Shown here piece by piece: positions 27,929 to 37,480 of a stretch of DNA of 64,000 nucleotides. Position 1 is the stretch's first letter. The number at the start of each line of letters is the position of its first letter. The DNA lies in the NCBI RefSeq assembly GCF_036452155.1, contig NZ_JAWJZY010000003.1. The stretch is one strand, 5' to 3'. The DNA comes from Sorlinia euscelidii. Its GTDB lineage: Bacteria; Pseudomonadota; Alphaproteobacteria; Acetobacterales; Acetobacteraceae. Under the pieces are notes generated by a model that ran no database searches, was not told the DNA's origin, and was given only the letters and a program-made list of their open reading frames with translations. The translations under genes were made by a program, and so were the position numbers.

Positions 27929-29833
27929 ATGAGACGATTTGCCCGGATGCCCATCGCATGCCGCACTTCGGTGAGTGCTTTATTGGGCGTGATTTTCTCC
28001 CTTTCCCAACCGGCCGCTCCGGCCGCCGCCCAAAATATGCTGTCCCCCTCGATGAAAGCCCGGGTGGATCAATGGGTCGCGTTGATAGACCCACACAGCA
28101 ACCCGACATTGTCCGAATATGCCGCGTTTCTGAGTAAACGCCCCTTCTGGCCGCGCCGCCCTATCCTGTTGGGGCGCTTTCAGGCGAAATTATCGGTCAC
28201 GAACAGGTCGGATGATCTTTCCCGCTATTGCCCCCTCTTCCCGCTTTCCGATGTGCAGGCACTTAATCGCTGCGGTCCCTATCTTGCCGACACGCATGAC
28301 CAGGCGATCAGAATATGGGAGTCCGGGCGGGAGCGTGAGGGTGAGGAAACCATGCTCCTGAACCTCGTCGGTTCAATCCCGGATCAAACCGCGCAGGTGC
28401 GTCGTTTTCATGCGTTGATGTCGCGCAGTCATTATGTGGCGGCCCGTCGGCAAATCGCGCGTTTATCGGGCGTCAATCGGCGGGCGGCCCCGGTTGAGCT
28501 GGCATTCGCGACCAGGGATGCGACGGCGGAGACGCAATTTGACGCCCTCCCCCCGGCCCTTCAGCATCGGTCACGCGTGCTTCTCCCCTATCTGCGATGG
28601 TTACGCCTCGCGGGGCGTCAGGATGAAGCCGTGCGACTGTGGAAAAGCGTGGCTTTCACCGTGCAGGCAGCGCATCCCTCCCATGGCTGGATGCAGGAGA
28701 GGTTGCGCCTGGCCTATGACCTTCTCGCTGCGCACGACGTCCCCTCCGCTCTCGCGATGGTGCGTGCGCCCCGACCGGGTGGCGCGACTTCCGCAAATCT
28801 GGACGCGCATTTTCTGGCCGGATGGATGGCCCTGAAACAAACGCATGAATATGTCCAGGCGGAGCATGAGTTCGCCCTGCTCTCACGTCAGACCAATATC
28901 ATCCAGCGCGCGCGGGGCAATTACTGGATGGCGCAGGCCAGGCTCGCGCAGGGCGACGTCGTGGTCGGGACGCAAATGCTACACAAGGCGGCACATTTCC
29001 CGACGACTTACTACGGCCAGTTGGCGATTGCCGCGCTTGATCATAGGGAAGGCTATTTTCGCCTGATGAAAACGTCTTTCCCCGGTCTGCGCAAAGCGCT
29101 GAAATCATTGCCCCCTGTGGCCGCCACGCCCCCTTCCCGGCCAGATCTGATTCTCGCGGCGCGTTACCTGGCGTCGGAGGGCCGTATCGATGATGCAGAT
29201 GTGTTTCTTCTCGCTGCATGGGTCAATGCTGAGAGCCCGGCTGAGATGGCGGCCATTGCCCGGACGGCGATCAGGATGAAGATCTACCGGCCCGCCGTTT
29301 TTGCCGCGCGGAGAGCGGGTGCGCAGGGTGTCGCACTCTACCCGGAAGGTTGGCAGCATCCTGTCATTTCCGTGCCTCCAGGTGCGTTCCCGGTGGCTTT
29401 GTCATGGGCTGTTGCGCGGCAGGAGAGCAGTTTTGACGCTGATATCGTCAGCCCGGCCCAAGCGGTCGGGCTGATGCAGTTGCTTCCCGGCACAGCGCGC
29501 GACATGGCGCATCAGGTTGGCGTGCCCAATGCCAGAAAGCTGACAACGGAAGCGCTTAAAAACCCTAAACTCAACATGCAACTTGGAACGGCCTATCTCA
29601 GCTATCTGCTCGGCCAGCTTCAGGAAATGCCGCCCATTGTCCTCGCAGCCTATAATGCTGGCCCGACCCGCGCCAAACGCTGGTTACAGGCCCGAATGAT
29701 CACCCCGGAATCGCCTAATGCGGATGTGATTGACTGGGTGGAAAATGTGCCTTTCGCGGAAACGCGCGCCTATATCCAGCGTGTGATGGAAAACTTCAAA
29801 ATTCTCGAAGTGGAGGCCGAAAATGGTCAGTGA
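27929..29833 (+). CDS. soluble lytic murein transglycosylase (Slt family)
   Basis: This periplasmic enzyme cuts glycan strands of peptidoglycan. The 634-residue product starts with a signal peptide ending near AAPAAAQ, followed by a long alpha-helical superhelix (residues about 60-470), and a C-terminal SLT domain. The catalytic glutamate is E499 in ARQESSFD; PAQAVGLMQLLPGTA and LAAYNAGPTRAKRWL are the other family motifs. ATG 27929 has AGGAAG just upstream. Its last bases overlap the pncC start by 11 bases. It is the second lytic transglycosylase in the window besides mltB, of a different family. Confidence 0.93.
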   Translation: MRRFARMPIACRTSVSALLGVIFSLSQPAAPAAAQNMLSPSMKARVDQWVALIDPHSNPTLSEYAAFLSKRPFWPRRPILLGRFQAKLSVTNRSDDLSRYCPLFPLSDVQALNRCGPYLADTHDQAIRIWESGREREGEETMLLNLVGSIPDQTAQVRRFHALMSRSHYVAARRQIARLSGVNRRAAPVELAFATRDATAETQFDALPPALQHRSRVLLPYLRWLRLAGRQDEAVRLWKSVAFTVQAAHPSHGWMQERLRLAYDLLAAHDVPSALAMVRAPRPGGATSANLDAHFLAGWMALKQTHEYVQAEHEFALLSRQTNIIQRARGNYWMAQARLAQGDVVVGTQMLHKAAHFPTTYYGQLAIAALDHREGYFRLMKTSFPGLRKALKSLPPVAATPPSRPDLILAARYLASEGRIDDADVFLLAAWVNAESPAEMAAIARTAIRMKIYRPAVFAARRAGAQGVALYPEGWQHPVISVPPGAFPVALSWAVARQESSFDADIVSPAQAVGLMQLLPGTARDMAHQVGVPNARKLTTEALKNPKLNMQLGTAYLSYLLGQLQEMPPIVLAAYNAGPTRAKRWLQARMITPESPNADVIDWVENVPFAETRAYIQRVMENFKILEVEAENGQ

Positions 29834-30340
29834 TCGTGAACTCCTCAAGCTTGCCGGCACGACAATTGAGGCACTGCGAAAAAGGGGTTTAAGGGTCGTG
29901 ACGGTTGAAAGTTGTACAGGCGGCATGGTCGTCTCCCTTCTGACCGCTCATGCGGGTGCATCTGACGTCGTGGAAGGGGGCTGGTCACATACTCCAACAC
30001 GCTTAAGCAAGATCTTGTCGAGGTGGATCGACGATCGTTGGACAGGGACGGCGCCGTCAGTGAGACGGTCGTCGTCGAGATGGCGATTGGCGCGCTGGAT
30101 TGTGCCATCGAAGCGCACCTCGCCATTGCAATCAGCGGCATTGCAGGCCCGGAAGGTGGAACGGAGGAGAAGCCGGTGGGCACGGTGTGCTTCTGCCTTG
30201 CGGATGATGGCGGCGCCCGCCCGATCCGTGAGACATGTCATTTTGAGGGAGATCGCACATCCATCCGTAAGGCGGCCGCCCAACATGCGCTTGAGTTACT
30301 GATCCGCGGGGCCGAAGCGCGTGATGCGCAATCAGTCTGA
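29823..30340 (+). CDS. pncC: CinA C-terminal domain protein, nicotinamide-nucleotide amidohydrolase (one frameshift)
   Basis: This family deamidates nicotinamide mononucleotide and recycles NAD by-products. The product lacks the N-terminal CinA domain and is the stand-alone PncC form; restored length is 172 residues. Motifs are VESCTGGMV (serine region) near the start, and AISGIAGPEGGTEEKPVGTV later. The frame breaks in a G5 run at 29976-29980: one more base turns VEGGWSHTPTRLS into VEGGLVTYSNTLKQDLVEVD, the expected sequence. The gene starts inside the end of the transglycosylase gene. Identity is good; the break is probably technical. Confidence 0.88.
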
Positions 30341-30355
30341 ATATCAGCGCCGGAT

Positions 30356-30385
30356 AAAAAAAGGCGGCCCGTTTGGACCGCCCTT
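30356..30385 (-). terminator. intrinsic terminator for the His-rich secreted-protein gene
   Basis: On the minus strand GGCGGTCC (30382-30375) and GGGCCGCC (30370-30363) form an eight-base stem with one mismatch and an AAAC loop, followed by a run of seven T. This is a standard rho-independent terminator about 40 bases after the stop of the gene at 30425-30769. On the plus strand it may also slow read-through from pncC. Confidence 0.8.
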
Positions 30386-30424
30386 TAAGACAGAGTCAGC
30401 AGGCTCACGCCCGCATCCCGTTAT

Positions 30425-30769
30425 TTACCGCGGCACAGAGGCGGAAGGGCCCATGGCGGATGGCGGTGTGCCGTAAGCCGGGTCAGTCGTATTCACGGAT
30501 GGCAGGGTCGGCTTTGCCATCGGCGCGCCGGGGGGCGTCTGATTGGCAGGTGCACCCATACGGGCCTGGTCAAGGCTGCGCGCATTGAGGGCTTCCGTTG
30601 AGTCACTTCCACGGGTGGCGCCGTGGCGTGTCATGCAATGGCGCGCATTATGCTTGCAGTGATGCGCTGATTTCCAATTGCTGTGATGGTTCATATGATG
30701 TGCTGCAAAAGCCTGAACCGGTAGGGCGAAAGCGGCAACTGCCGCGAAAAGAGCGAGGTTTTTCATCAT
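30425..30769 (-). CDS. small secreted His-rich protein of unknown function
   Basis: I do not recognise this 114-residue product. It has a clear signal peptide (MKNLALFAAVAAFALPVQAFA) and then a histidine-rich stretch (AAHHMNHHSNWKSAHHCKHNARHC) with two cysteines, which could bind metal. The C-terminal half is rich in Pro, Ala and Ser and probably unfolded. Two adjacent ATG codons (30769, 30766) can start it. It is a single-gene unit with its own terminator. Metal binding is suggested only by composition. Small proteins of this kind in acetic acid bacteria are poorly characterised. Confidence 0.62.
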   Translation of the reverse strand: MMKNLALFAAVAAFALPVQAFAAHHMNHHSNWKSAHHCKHNARHCMTRHGATRGSDSTEALNARSLDQARMGAPANQTPPGAPMAKPTLPSVNTTDPAYGTPPSAMGPSASVPR

Positions 30770-30905
30770 GAAATCCTTTAAAGACTGGATGAGAGGATCG
30801 CGGAAGCATGTTCCGTTCTAATCTAGGTCGTTGAAGGAAACGTTAAAGTTTCGTGCAAGTTCAAGGCGATGCCTGAAAATGACGTCATGATGCGCACGTA
30901 GCTCG

Positions 30906-31370
30906 TTATTCGGGAACCTCATTCCGTGCGGGCACTATTGGGGGGCCGTAAATCTCTCGCGCCCGGCGTATAAAGGCCGAGACCATTAATCGCACGCCCT
31001 CATTGAAGACGACGCCGATGGCATTTTGCAACAAACGTGAGCGAAACTCGAAATCCACAAAAAAATCGACGCGTGTCCCTCGCGCATCGGGGATGAACTG
31101 CCAGACATTATTGAGATATCGGAACGGCCCTTTTTCATATCGAACCCGAATGCGGCAAGGGCGGTCCAAAGTGACGCGACTGGTAAATGTCTCCCGGAAC
31201 GGCCCGAAACCCACGGTGAGATCAGAGACAAGTTCCTGCTCCGTCGAGGACTTGACGACGGACCGCAGGCACCATGGCAGGAAGGCCGGATATTTGCCGA
31301 CATCCGCAACGAGGTCAAAGAGCTGTTCAGGCGTGTAGGCAATGATCCGCTGTTCGGCATGAGTGGGCAT
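30906..31370 (-). CDS. RatA/COQ10-like SRPBCC (START-fold) protein
   Basis: The 154-residue protein belongs to the RatA/COQ10 group of START-fold proteins. Landmarks are YTPEQLFDLVADVGKYPAFLPWC at the start, VGFGPFRETFTSRV and FEFRSRLLQNAIGVVFNEG. In eukaryotes and bacteria COQ10-type members bind ubiquinone and aid respiration; E. coli RatA was described as a toxin acting on ribosome assembly. There is no antitoxin gene here, and the neighbour lipA favours a metabolic role. It begins four bases after the lipA stop. The family is clear; the toxin label should not be taken as function. Confidence 0.88.
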   Translation of the reverse strand: MPTHAEQRIIAYTPEQLFDLVADVGKYPAFLPWCLRSVVKSSTEQELVSDLTVGFGPFRETFTSRVTLDRPCRIRVRYEKGPFRYLNNVWQFIPDARGTRVDFFVDFEFRSRLLQNAIGVVFNEGVRLMVSAFIRRAREIYGPPIVPARNEVPE

Positions 31371-31373
31371 GGA

Positions 31374-32351
31374 TCAGGCTTTCACGTCACGCTGGAGGAA
31401 TTGCTGCCGCGCCGCTTTAAGCGCGGCAAAATCGGAATCGGCATGATATGAGGAACGTGTCAACGGGCTGGCGCTGACCTGCAAAAAGCCTTTACTGCGT
31501 GCGACTGCCGCATATGAATCAAATTCATCCGGCGGGATAAAGCGCGCGACGGAGGCATGTTTCGGCGTGGGTTGAAGATATTGTCCCAGGGTCAGGAAAT
31601 CGACATCAGCGATGCGGAAATCGTCCATAACCTGCGAAACCTCCATCCTGTCCTCACCCAATCCCAGCATCAGACCGGATTTCGTAAAGATTTCCGGATC
31701 ACGTTGTTTGACCCTGTCGAGCAATCTTAAGGACTGGTAGTAACGTGCGCCGGGACGGATGGACGGATAGAGGCGCGGAACAGTCTCGATATTGTGATTG
31801 AAAACATCCGGCTTTGCATCGATGACGACATCTAATGCCCTGTTTTTACGCAAAAAATCAGGCGTCAAAATCTCGATTGTCGTCGTCGGGGAGGCGGCGC
31901 GGATATGACGGATGGTGGCGGCAAAATGGGCGGCGCCCCCATCCGCGAGATCGTCCCGATCAACGGAGGTGATGACGACGTGTCGCAGTGCCAGACTCGC
32001 CACGGCATCGGCAACCCGGCGGGGCTCATCATCGTCCAGTTCCGCTGGCTGCCCGGTCGCGACATTGCAGAACGCGCAGGCGCGTGTGCAGATATCGCCC
32101 ATAATCATCATGGTGGCGTGACGTTGCGACCAGCATTCGCCAATATTGGGGCAAGCCGCCTCCTCACAGACCGTGACAAGTGATTTGTCGCGGATGAGCT
32201 TGCGCGTCTCCTGGTAAACAGGGCTATTCGGCGCGCGCACGCGAATCCAGTCCGGTTTGCGCTGCACGAGATTATCCGGCCGATGCGCTTTCTCTGGATG
32301 GCGCGCTGCGGGGGGCCTGCCCTTTCGGTGGTCAATGACAATACGTTGCAT
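31374..32351 (-). CDS. lipA: lipoyl synthase
   Basis: This radical SAM enzyme inserts two sulfurs into octanoyl groups on lipoyl domains. The 325-residue protein has both iron-sulfur sites: the auxiliary cluster C62/C67/C73 in CEEAACPNIGEC, and the radical SAM C88/C92/C95 in CTRACAFC. The C-terminal RSSYHAD carries the conserved serine ligand. ATG 32351 (MQRIVIDHRKGRPP) is preferred over a longer reading that begins inside lpdA. It follows pdhA-pdhB-aceF-lpdA directly, and the lipoyl domains of PdhB and AceF are its likely substrates. No lipB is in view. Confidence 0.96.
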   Translation of the reverse strand: MQRIVIDHRKGRPPAARHPEKAHRPDNLVQRKPDWIRVRAPNSPVYQETRKLIRDKSLVTVCEEAACPNIGECWSQRHATMMIMGDICTRACAFCNVATGQPAELDDDEPRRVADAVASLALRHVVITSVDRDDLADGGAAHFAATIRHIRAASPTTTIEILTPDFLRKNRALDVVIDAKPDVFNHNIETVPRLYPSIRPGARYYQSLRLLDRVKQRDPEIFTKSGLMLGLGEDRMEVSQVMDDFRIADVDFLTLGQYLQPTPKHASVARFIPPDEFDSYAAVARSKGFLQVSASPLTRSSYHADSDFAALKAARQQFLQRDVKA

Positions 32352-32358
32352 AACGGAG

Positions 32359-33762
32359 TCAGAAATGGAGTGCGCCTCCCCAGGCTGCAAGAACGGCTTC
32401 ATGCATTGATTCCGAGATGGTCGGATGCGGGAAGACCGTTTCCTTGAGTTCGGCCTCCGTCAATTCTCCGGTTTTGGCGATGACATAACCCTGAATCATC
32501 TCGCTGACTTCCGCGCCAATCATATGCGCGCCGAGCAATTCCCCCGTTTCCGCATCAAAGATGGTTTTAACGAGACCTTCCGTCTCACCCATCGCCAGCG
32601 CCTTGCCATTTCCGATAAAGGGAAAGCGCCCGACCTTCAATGTGCGCCCCGCCTCTTTGGCTTTCGCCTCCGTCAGGCCCACAGAAGCAATTTGCGGGTA
32701 GCTGAAGGTGCAGCCAGGAATGTTCAGGGGGTGAAGTTTTTCCGGATGGAGGCCCGCGATTTTCTCGACAGCAATGATGCCCTCATGGGACGCTTTGTGC
32801 GCCAGCCAGGGGGCGCCAGCAATATCGCCAATGGCCCAGATGTTTTCCTCGGCCGTCCTGCCATGGCCATCCGTGACAATGTGCGTCTTCTCGATTTGAA
32901 CTTTCGTCTTCTCAAGGCCGAGATTTTCAACATTGCCAACAATGCCGACCGCCACAATGACGCGATCCACCGTGATGTCGATTGCCTGACCTTTCGCCTC
33001 AATATGGGCCGTGACATGATCACCCTGCTGTTTCAGCGCACCGACCTGCGCCGACGTGATGATCTTGATCCCCTGCTTGATGAAGGCTTTTTCAGCCAGC
33101 GCGCTGATTTCCTCATCTTCAACGGGGAGAATGCGCGGCGCGACATCAACCAGCGTCACCTCCGTGCCCATCTGACGGTAAAATGACGCGAACTCGACGC
33201 CAATCGCACCTGTGCCGATGACAAGAAGGCGTTTCGGCACCGCATCGGGCACGAGGGCCTCACGGTAGGACCAGATCGTTTTACTGCCCGTCTCCAGCCC
33301 CGGAAGCTGCCGCGCACGCGCGCCCGTCGCGAGAATGACATGACGGGCGGCGAGTCTCCCCGTGACCTTGCCCTGTTGCGTGACCGCGACGATATGATCA
33401 CCACCCTTCTGACCATCAAGCGCGCCCCTGCCCTCAAAGACGGTGACTTTTGCTTTTTTCAGAAGATGCGCAACGCCTTTGGAAAGCTGTCGGGAAACCG
33501 AACGTGAGCGCTCAACAATCTTCCTGATATCAAACCGGATGTTATCCGCTGAAAATCCAAAGCCTGCCAGATTATGCAGTTGATGATGGATTTCGGAAGC
33601 GCGAAGCAAAGCTTTCGTGGGGATGCAGCCCCAATTAAGGCAGATGCCACCGAGATGCGTCTCCTCGACCACCGCCACTTTCAGCTTCAATTGCGCAGCC
33701 CGCAGGGCGGCGACATACCCGCCCGGGCCGCCGCCGATAATCACAATGTCAAATTTATCCAT
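32359..33762 (-). CDS. lpdA: dihydrolipoamide dehydrogenase (E3)
   Basis: E3 is the FAD enzyme that reoxidises lipoyl groups of the pyruvate dehydrogenase complex and passes electrons to NAD. The 467-residue protein has the FAD-binding IIGGGPGGYVAALRAAQ, the redox disulfide C41/C46 in GGICLNWGCIPTK, an NAD-binding GTGAIGVEFASFYRQMG, and the C-terminal HPTISE motif with the active histidine. ATG 33762 lies five bases before the aceF stop region, and the longer reading upstream is inside aceF. Intact and secure. Confidence 0.96.
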   Translation of the reverse strand: MDKFDIVIIGGGPGGYVAALRAAQLKLKVAVVEETHLGGICLNWGCIPTKALLRASEIHHQLHNLAGFGFSADNIRFDIRKIVERSRSVSRQLSKGVAHLLKKAKVTVFEGRGALDGQKGGDHIVAVTQQGKVTGRLAARHVILATGARARQLPGLETGSKTIWSYREALVPDAVPKRLLVIGTGAIGVEFASFYRQMGTEVTLVDVAPRILPVEDEEISALAEKAFIKQGIKIITSAQVGALKQQGDHVTAHIEAKGQAIDITVDRVIVAVGIVGNVENLGLEKTKVQIEKTHIVTDGHGRTAEENIWAIGDIAGAPWLAHKASHEGIIAVEKIAGLHPEKLHPLNIPGCTFSYPQIASVGLTEAKAKEAGRTLKVGRFPFIGNGKALAMGETEGLVKTIFDAETGELLGAHMIGAEVSEMIQGYVIAKTGELTEAELKETVFPHPTISESMHEAVLAAWGGALHF

Positions 33763-33766
33763 AAGC

Positions 33767-35023
33767 CTAGACCACCAGGAGATAAGGATTTTGCACGATA
33801 TGGCGGAAGGCTTCGAGCCACTCCGCGCCGAGAATGCCGTCAACGGCGCGGTGATCGACAGATAATGTCACAGTCATAACCGTCGCGATGGCGAGCGCAT
33901 CGTCACGGACGACGGCCCGTTTCTCACCGGCGGAAACCGCCAATATCGCGGATTGAGGCGGATTGACGATGGCGGCGAACTCTTTGACGCCGCGCATCCC
34001 CATATTGGAAATCGAGAAGGTGCCACCCTGATACTCTTCAGGTTGAAGCTTTGCGCCGCGCGCCTTTTGCGCGAGGTGTTTCATCTCAATGCTGATTTCC
34101 CGAAGGCTCAGGCGATCTGCGTCCCTCAAAATAGGGGTAATCAGCCCCCCCGGCACGGACACCGCGACGGAGATGTCGACAACATGATGTTGGATCATCT
34201 CACTTTCAGTGAAGCTGACATTGACGCCGGGCACTTTCCGAAGCGCCAGGGCCGCCGCCTTGATCACCATATCATTAACGGAAATCTTGACGGTCGCACC
34301 ATTTTCATCAGGCATGACGGCGTTGAGCTCCGAGCGGAGTTTCAACAGCGCATCCAGCTCAATATCCATTGACACATAAAAATGCGGCACGGATTGTTTG
34401 GACTCCGCCAGGCGATGCGCAATGACTTTCCGCATACCGGAATGCGGAATCGATGTGGAGGGCTTCCGCTCAAACAGGTCTTTCCGACCCGACGCGATGG
34501 GGTGCTCACGTTGCGGCGTGGCGGCGTGCGCGCCCTCTGAGTGGCTCTCGACATCCCGTTTGACGATGCGCCCGTGCGGACCCGTGCCTTTAACGGTGCT
34601 GAGATCAATCTGCCCCGCCTTTGCGATACGTCGCGCCAGGGGGGAAGCTTTGACTCGCGCGCCCGCCGCTTCAACCTGCGACACCGCGCGTTTCTCCGGC
34701 GCGTCAGCCGAGGGTTCGGCGGCTTGCTTCTCAGCCGCCGGGGCGCTTGCGTGGGCTTCAGGAGTCGCTGACGGATCTTCTCCCTCGGCCAGCAGGACGG
34801 CAATGGCGGTATTCACCGCGACATTCTCCGTCTTTTCCGCAACGAGGATACGGCCGATAATGCCATCATCGATAGCCTCGACTTCCATCGTGGCCTTGTC
34901 TGTTTCGATTTCAGCAATCAGGTCACCGCTTTGCACGCGGTCGCCGGTTTTGACGTGCCATTTGGCGAGCGTCCCCTCCGTCATGGTGGGAGAGAGGGCC
35001 GGCATCAGGATAGAGGTCGCCAT
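33767..35023 (-). CDS. aceF: pyruvate dehydrogenase E2, dihydrolipoamide acetyltransferase
   Basis: E2 forms the core of the complex and transfers acetyl groups to CoA. The 418-residue protein has one lipoyl domain (residues 1-75, lipoyl-lysine K43 in ETDKATMEVEA), an Ala/Pro/Glu-rich linker, a peripheral subunit-binding domain (ASPLARRIAKAGQIDLSTVKG) and the catalytic domain with HRLAESKQSVPHFYVS and the DHRAVDG active-site motif near the end. It starts 12 bases after pdhB and is intact. It is the second of two lipoylated proteins in this operon. Confidence 0.96.
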   Translation of the reverse strand: MATSILMPALSPTMTEGTLAKWHVKTGDRVQSGDLIAEIETDKATMEVEAIDDGIIGRILVAEKTENVAVNTAIAVLLAEGEDPSATPEAHASAPAAEKQAAEPSADAPEKRAVSQVEAAGARVKASPLARRIAKAGQIDLSTVKGTGPHGRIVKRDVESHSEGAHAATPQREHPIASGRKDLFERKPSTSIPHSGMRKVIAHRLAESKQSVPHFYVSMDIELDALLKLRSELNAVMPDENGATVKISVNDMVIKAAALALRKVPGVNVSFTESEMIQHHVVDISVAVSVPGGLITPILRDADRLSLREISIEMKHLAQKARGAKLQPEEYQGGTFSISNMGMRGVKEFAAIVNPPQSAILAVSAGEKRAVVRDDALAIATVMTVTLSVDHRAVDGILGAEWLEAFRHIVQNPYLLVV

Positions 35024-35035
35024 AATCGAAACGCC

Positions 35036-36374
35036 TTAAAAAAGTTTACGCACGGCTTCAACGACCCAATCCGGTTGGGGAAGCGCCAGCTTCTCCAGAT
35101 TGCTCGCATAAGGTAGCGGGATGTCAAGCCCGCAAACGCGCGCGGGTGGTGCGTCAAGCTCGTCAAACGCCTTTTCACAGATCATGGCGCAGATTTCAGC
35201 ACCGATACCCGCGACAGGCCAGCCTTCTTCAACGGAAACAACACGATGGGTTTTACCGACACTTTCAATGATTGTCGCCGTATCGAGCGGCCTGAGACTG
35301 CGCAGATTGATGACCTCTGCCTCAATGCCCTGCTCAGCAAGTTTCTCGGCAGCCTCGAGCGCGACGCCCACCATGATGGAAAAGGCAATAAGAGTGACAT
35401 CCTTCCCTTCCCGCTCGATTTTAGCCTTGCCGATGGGCAGGATGAAATCTTCATCGACGGGGCACGGAAATTTCTGGCCGTAGAGAATTTCGTTCTCGAG
35501 GAAAACGACAGGGTTCGGGTCACGAATGGCGGCGCGCAGAAGCCCTTTTGCATCAGCGGCTGACCATGGCGCCACAACTTTAAGGCCCGGCACATGCGCA
35601 TACCAGCTTGCGTAACATTGTGAATGCTGGGCCGCCACGCGCGACGCTGCGCCATTCGGCCCCCGGAAGACAATCGGGCAATTGAGCTGACCGCCGGACA
35701 TATAAAGTGTCTTAGCGGCTGAATTTATAATATGATCAATGGCTTGCATCGAAAAGTTCATCGTCATGAACTCGACGATCGGTTTCAGGCCTGTATAGGC
35801 CGCGCCGACGGCCATCCCCGTGAAACCATGTTCGGTAATCGGGGTGTCGATCACCCGTTTTTCACCGAAGCGTTCAAGCAACCCTTGAGAGACCTTATAG
35901 GCCCCTGATATTGCGCGACCTCTTCCCCCATCAGGAAGACATCGTCATCCCGCGCCATCTCCGCCGCCATAGCGTCACGCAACGCCTCACGCACTGAAAT
36001 GAGTTCCGTCGCGCCCCAATCCCTGTCAGCCGCCGCACCTGCCTGAGGGGCTGGCGGCGAAGGGGGGCGGAGATGGTGGCGCTCTCTGAAACAGGCGGTG
36101 CTTTTTCGGGAAGCGTATCTTCCACGGTCTCGCCATCCTGAGAGAGGATCGCGATCGGGGCGTTAACGGCGACGTTCTCCGTCCCTTCTTTCACCAGGAG
36201 CCGCGCCAGAATGCCGTCTTCCACGGCTTCAACTTCCATCGTCGCTTTATCCGTCTCGATTTCGGCAATAACATCGCCGGACTGAACACGGTCGCCCAAT
36301 TGCTTGACCCAGCGGGCCAGTCTGCCTTCCGTCATCGTGGGGGAAAGCGCCGGCATGGTTATTGTCGTCGCCAT
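35036..36374 (-). CDS. pdhB: pyruvate dehydrogenase E1 beta with N-terminal lipoyl domain (two frameshifts)
   Basis: E1 beta works with E1 alpha to decarboxylate pyruvate on thiamine diphosphate. As in many alphaproteobacteria, a lipoyl domain is fused at the N-terminus (residues 1-75, lipoyl-lysine K43 in ETDKATMEVEA), followed by a linker and the E1 beta domain. Restored length is 446 residues. Two separate single-base losses break it: a G6 run at 36062-36067, after SATISAP, and a C4 run at 35902-35905, in QYQGAYKVSQG. Between them the third frame encodes WGATELISVREALRDAMAAE and MARDDDVFLMGEEVA, as expected. It is the only gene here with two breaks. Surrounding pdh genes are intact. Confidence 0.92.
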
Positions 36375-36377
36375 TCT

Positions 36378-37421
36378 TCAGCACTCCACCCAAACGTCGG
36401 TCCATAACGAGTCAACGCCCGGTTCGGGGCTTTGCTGCGCAAATTGCGCGGCGTCATTGACCTCCGCCTTGACGTCATCCTCTATCTTTTTAAACACGCT
36501 ATCCGCCACGCCCTGTTTGGAGAGATATTTCCGGATATGCTCAATCGGGTCACGCGTCCTACGCATTTCATCCACTTCCGCCCGATCACGATAGCGCGCC
36601 GGGTCGGACATGGAATGGCCGCGATAACGATATGTTTCCATCTCCAGCAGGAAGGGGCCCTTGCCGGCGCGGCAATGGGCCATGGCCTCGCCTGCCGCCT
36701 GATGGACGGCGAACAGATCCATCCCATCCACCTTGAGGCTCGGGATCTGCCAGGGACGCCCAAGTTGTGAGAGGTCTTTCGCGGCGGAAGAGCGCTCCAC
36801 ACTGGTGCCCATGCCATAACGGTTATTTTCAATCACATAAATGCAGGGAAGTTTGTGCAGGGCGGCGAAATTGAAGCTCTCAAATACCTGTCCCTGCTGC
36901 GCCGCACCCTCACCGAAATAAGCGATCCCGACTTCCTGCGTGCCGCGATATTTATTGGCGAAGGCCAGCCCGGTGCCGATCGCGACCTGCGCCCCGACAA
37001 TGCCATGCCCCCCGTAAAAATGCTTCTCACGGGAGAACATGTGCATCGAGCCACCCTTCCCGCGGGAATAACCATCCTGCCGCCCCGTCAGCTCCGCCAT
37101 CACGCCGCGCGCCGTCATCCCGACGGAAAGCATATGCGCGTGGTCACGATAGGATGTGATGACTTTATCACCCGCCTTCATGAGAAGGCCAATTCCGGTC
37201 ACCACGGCTTCCTGCCCGATATAAAGGTGGCAGAAACCGCCAATCAGGCCCATCCCGTAAAGCTGCCCGGCTTTTTCCTCAAATCGGCGCAGAAGCACCA
37301 TGCGCTGATAGGCTTTGATTGTTTCTTCCTGGCTCAGAGGTGAACCATTGTCATCGGCGCGCAGGGCAGGCGCCAATTTCTTTGCAGTTCGGGTCAAGCT
37401 GGCCGTCTCCTGAATATGCAT
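36378..37421 (-). CDS. pdhA: pyruvate dehydrogenase E1 alpha
   Basis: E1 alpha carries the thiamine diphosphate pocket. The 347-residue protein has RRFEEKAGQLYGMGLIGGFC, the RDHAHMLSVG and GGSMHMF signatures, and the ThDP-binding region GEGAAQQGQVFESFNFAALH, which has GEG in place of the common GDG. It also has RYRGHSMSDPARYR, the phosphorylation-loop region in eukaryotic relatives. It begins the pdhA-pdhB-aceF-lpdA order and lies 60 bases after trpC on the same strand. The spacing allows its own promoter. Secure identification. Confidence 0.95.
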   Translation of the reverse strand: MHIQETASLTRTAKKLAPALRADDNGSPLSQEETIKAYQRMVLLRRFEEKAGQLYGMGLIGGFCHLYIGQEAVVTGIGLLMKAGDKVITSYRDHAHMLSVGMTARGVMAELTGRQDGYSRGKGGSMHMFSREKHFYGGHGIVGAQVAIGTGLAFANKYRGTQEVGIAYFGEGAAQQGQVFESFNFAALHKLPCIYVIENNRYGMGTSVERSSAAKDLSQLGRPWQIPSLKVDGMDLFAVHQAAGEAMAHCRAGKGPFLLEMETYRYRGHSMSDPARYRDRAEVDEMRRTRDPIEHIRKYLSKQGVADSVFKKIEDDVKAEVNDAAQFAQQSPEPGVDSLWTDVWVEC

Positions 37422-37480
37422 CGGTCGCTGACATGTCCGATGCCGTTTTGACCAATTAAAATCATGATGGCGTCGTCATT

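Noticed and set aside
30906..31370. A toxin-antitoxin system based on the RatA name
   Set aside because: No antitoxin gene is adjacent and the gene follows lipA; a COQ10-like lipid/quinone role fits better.
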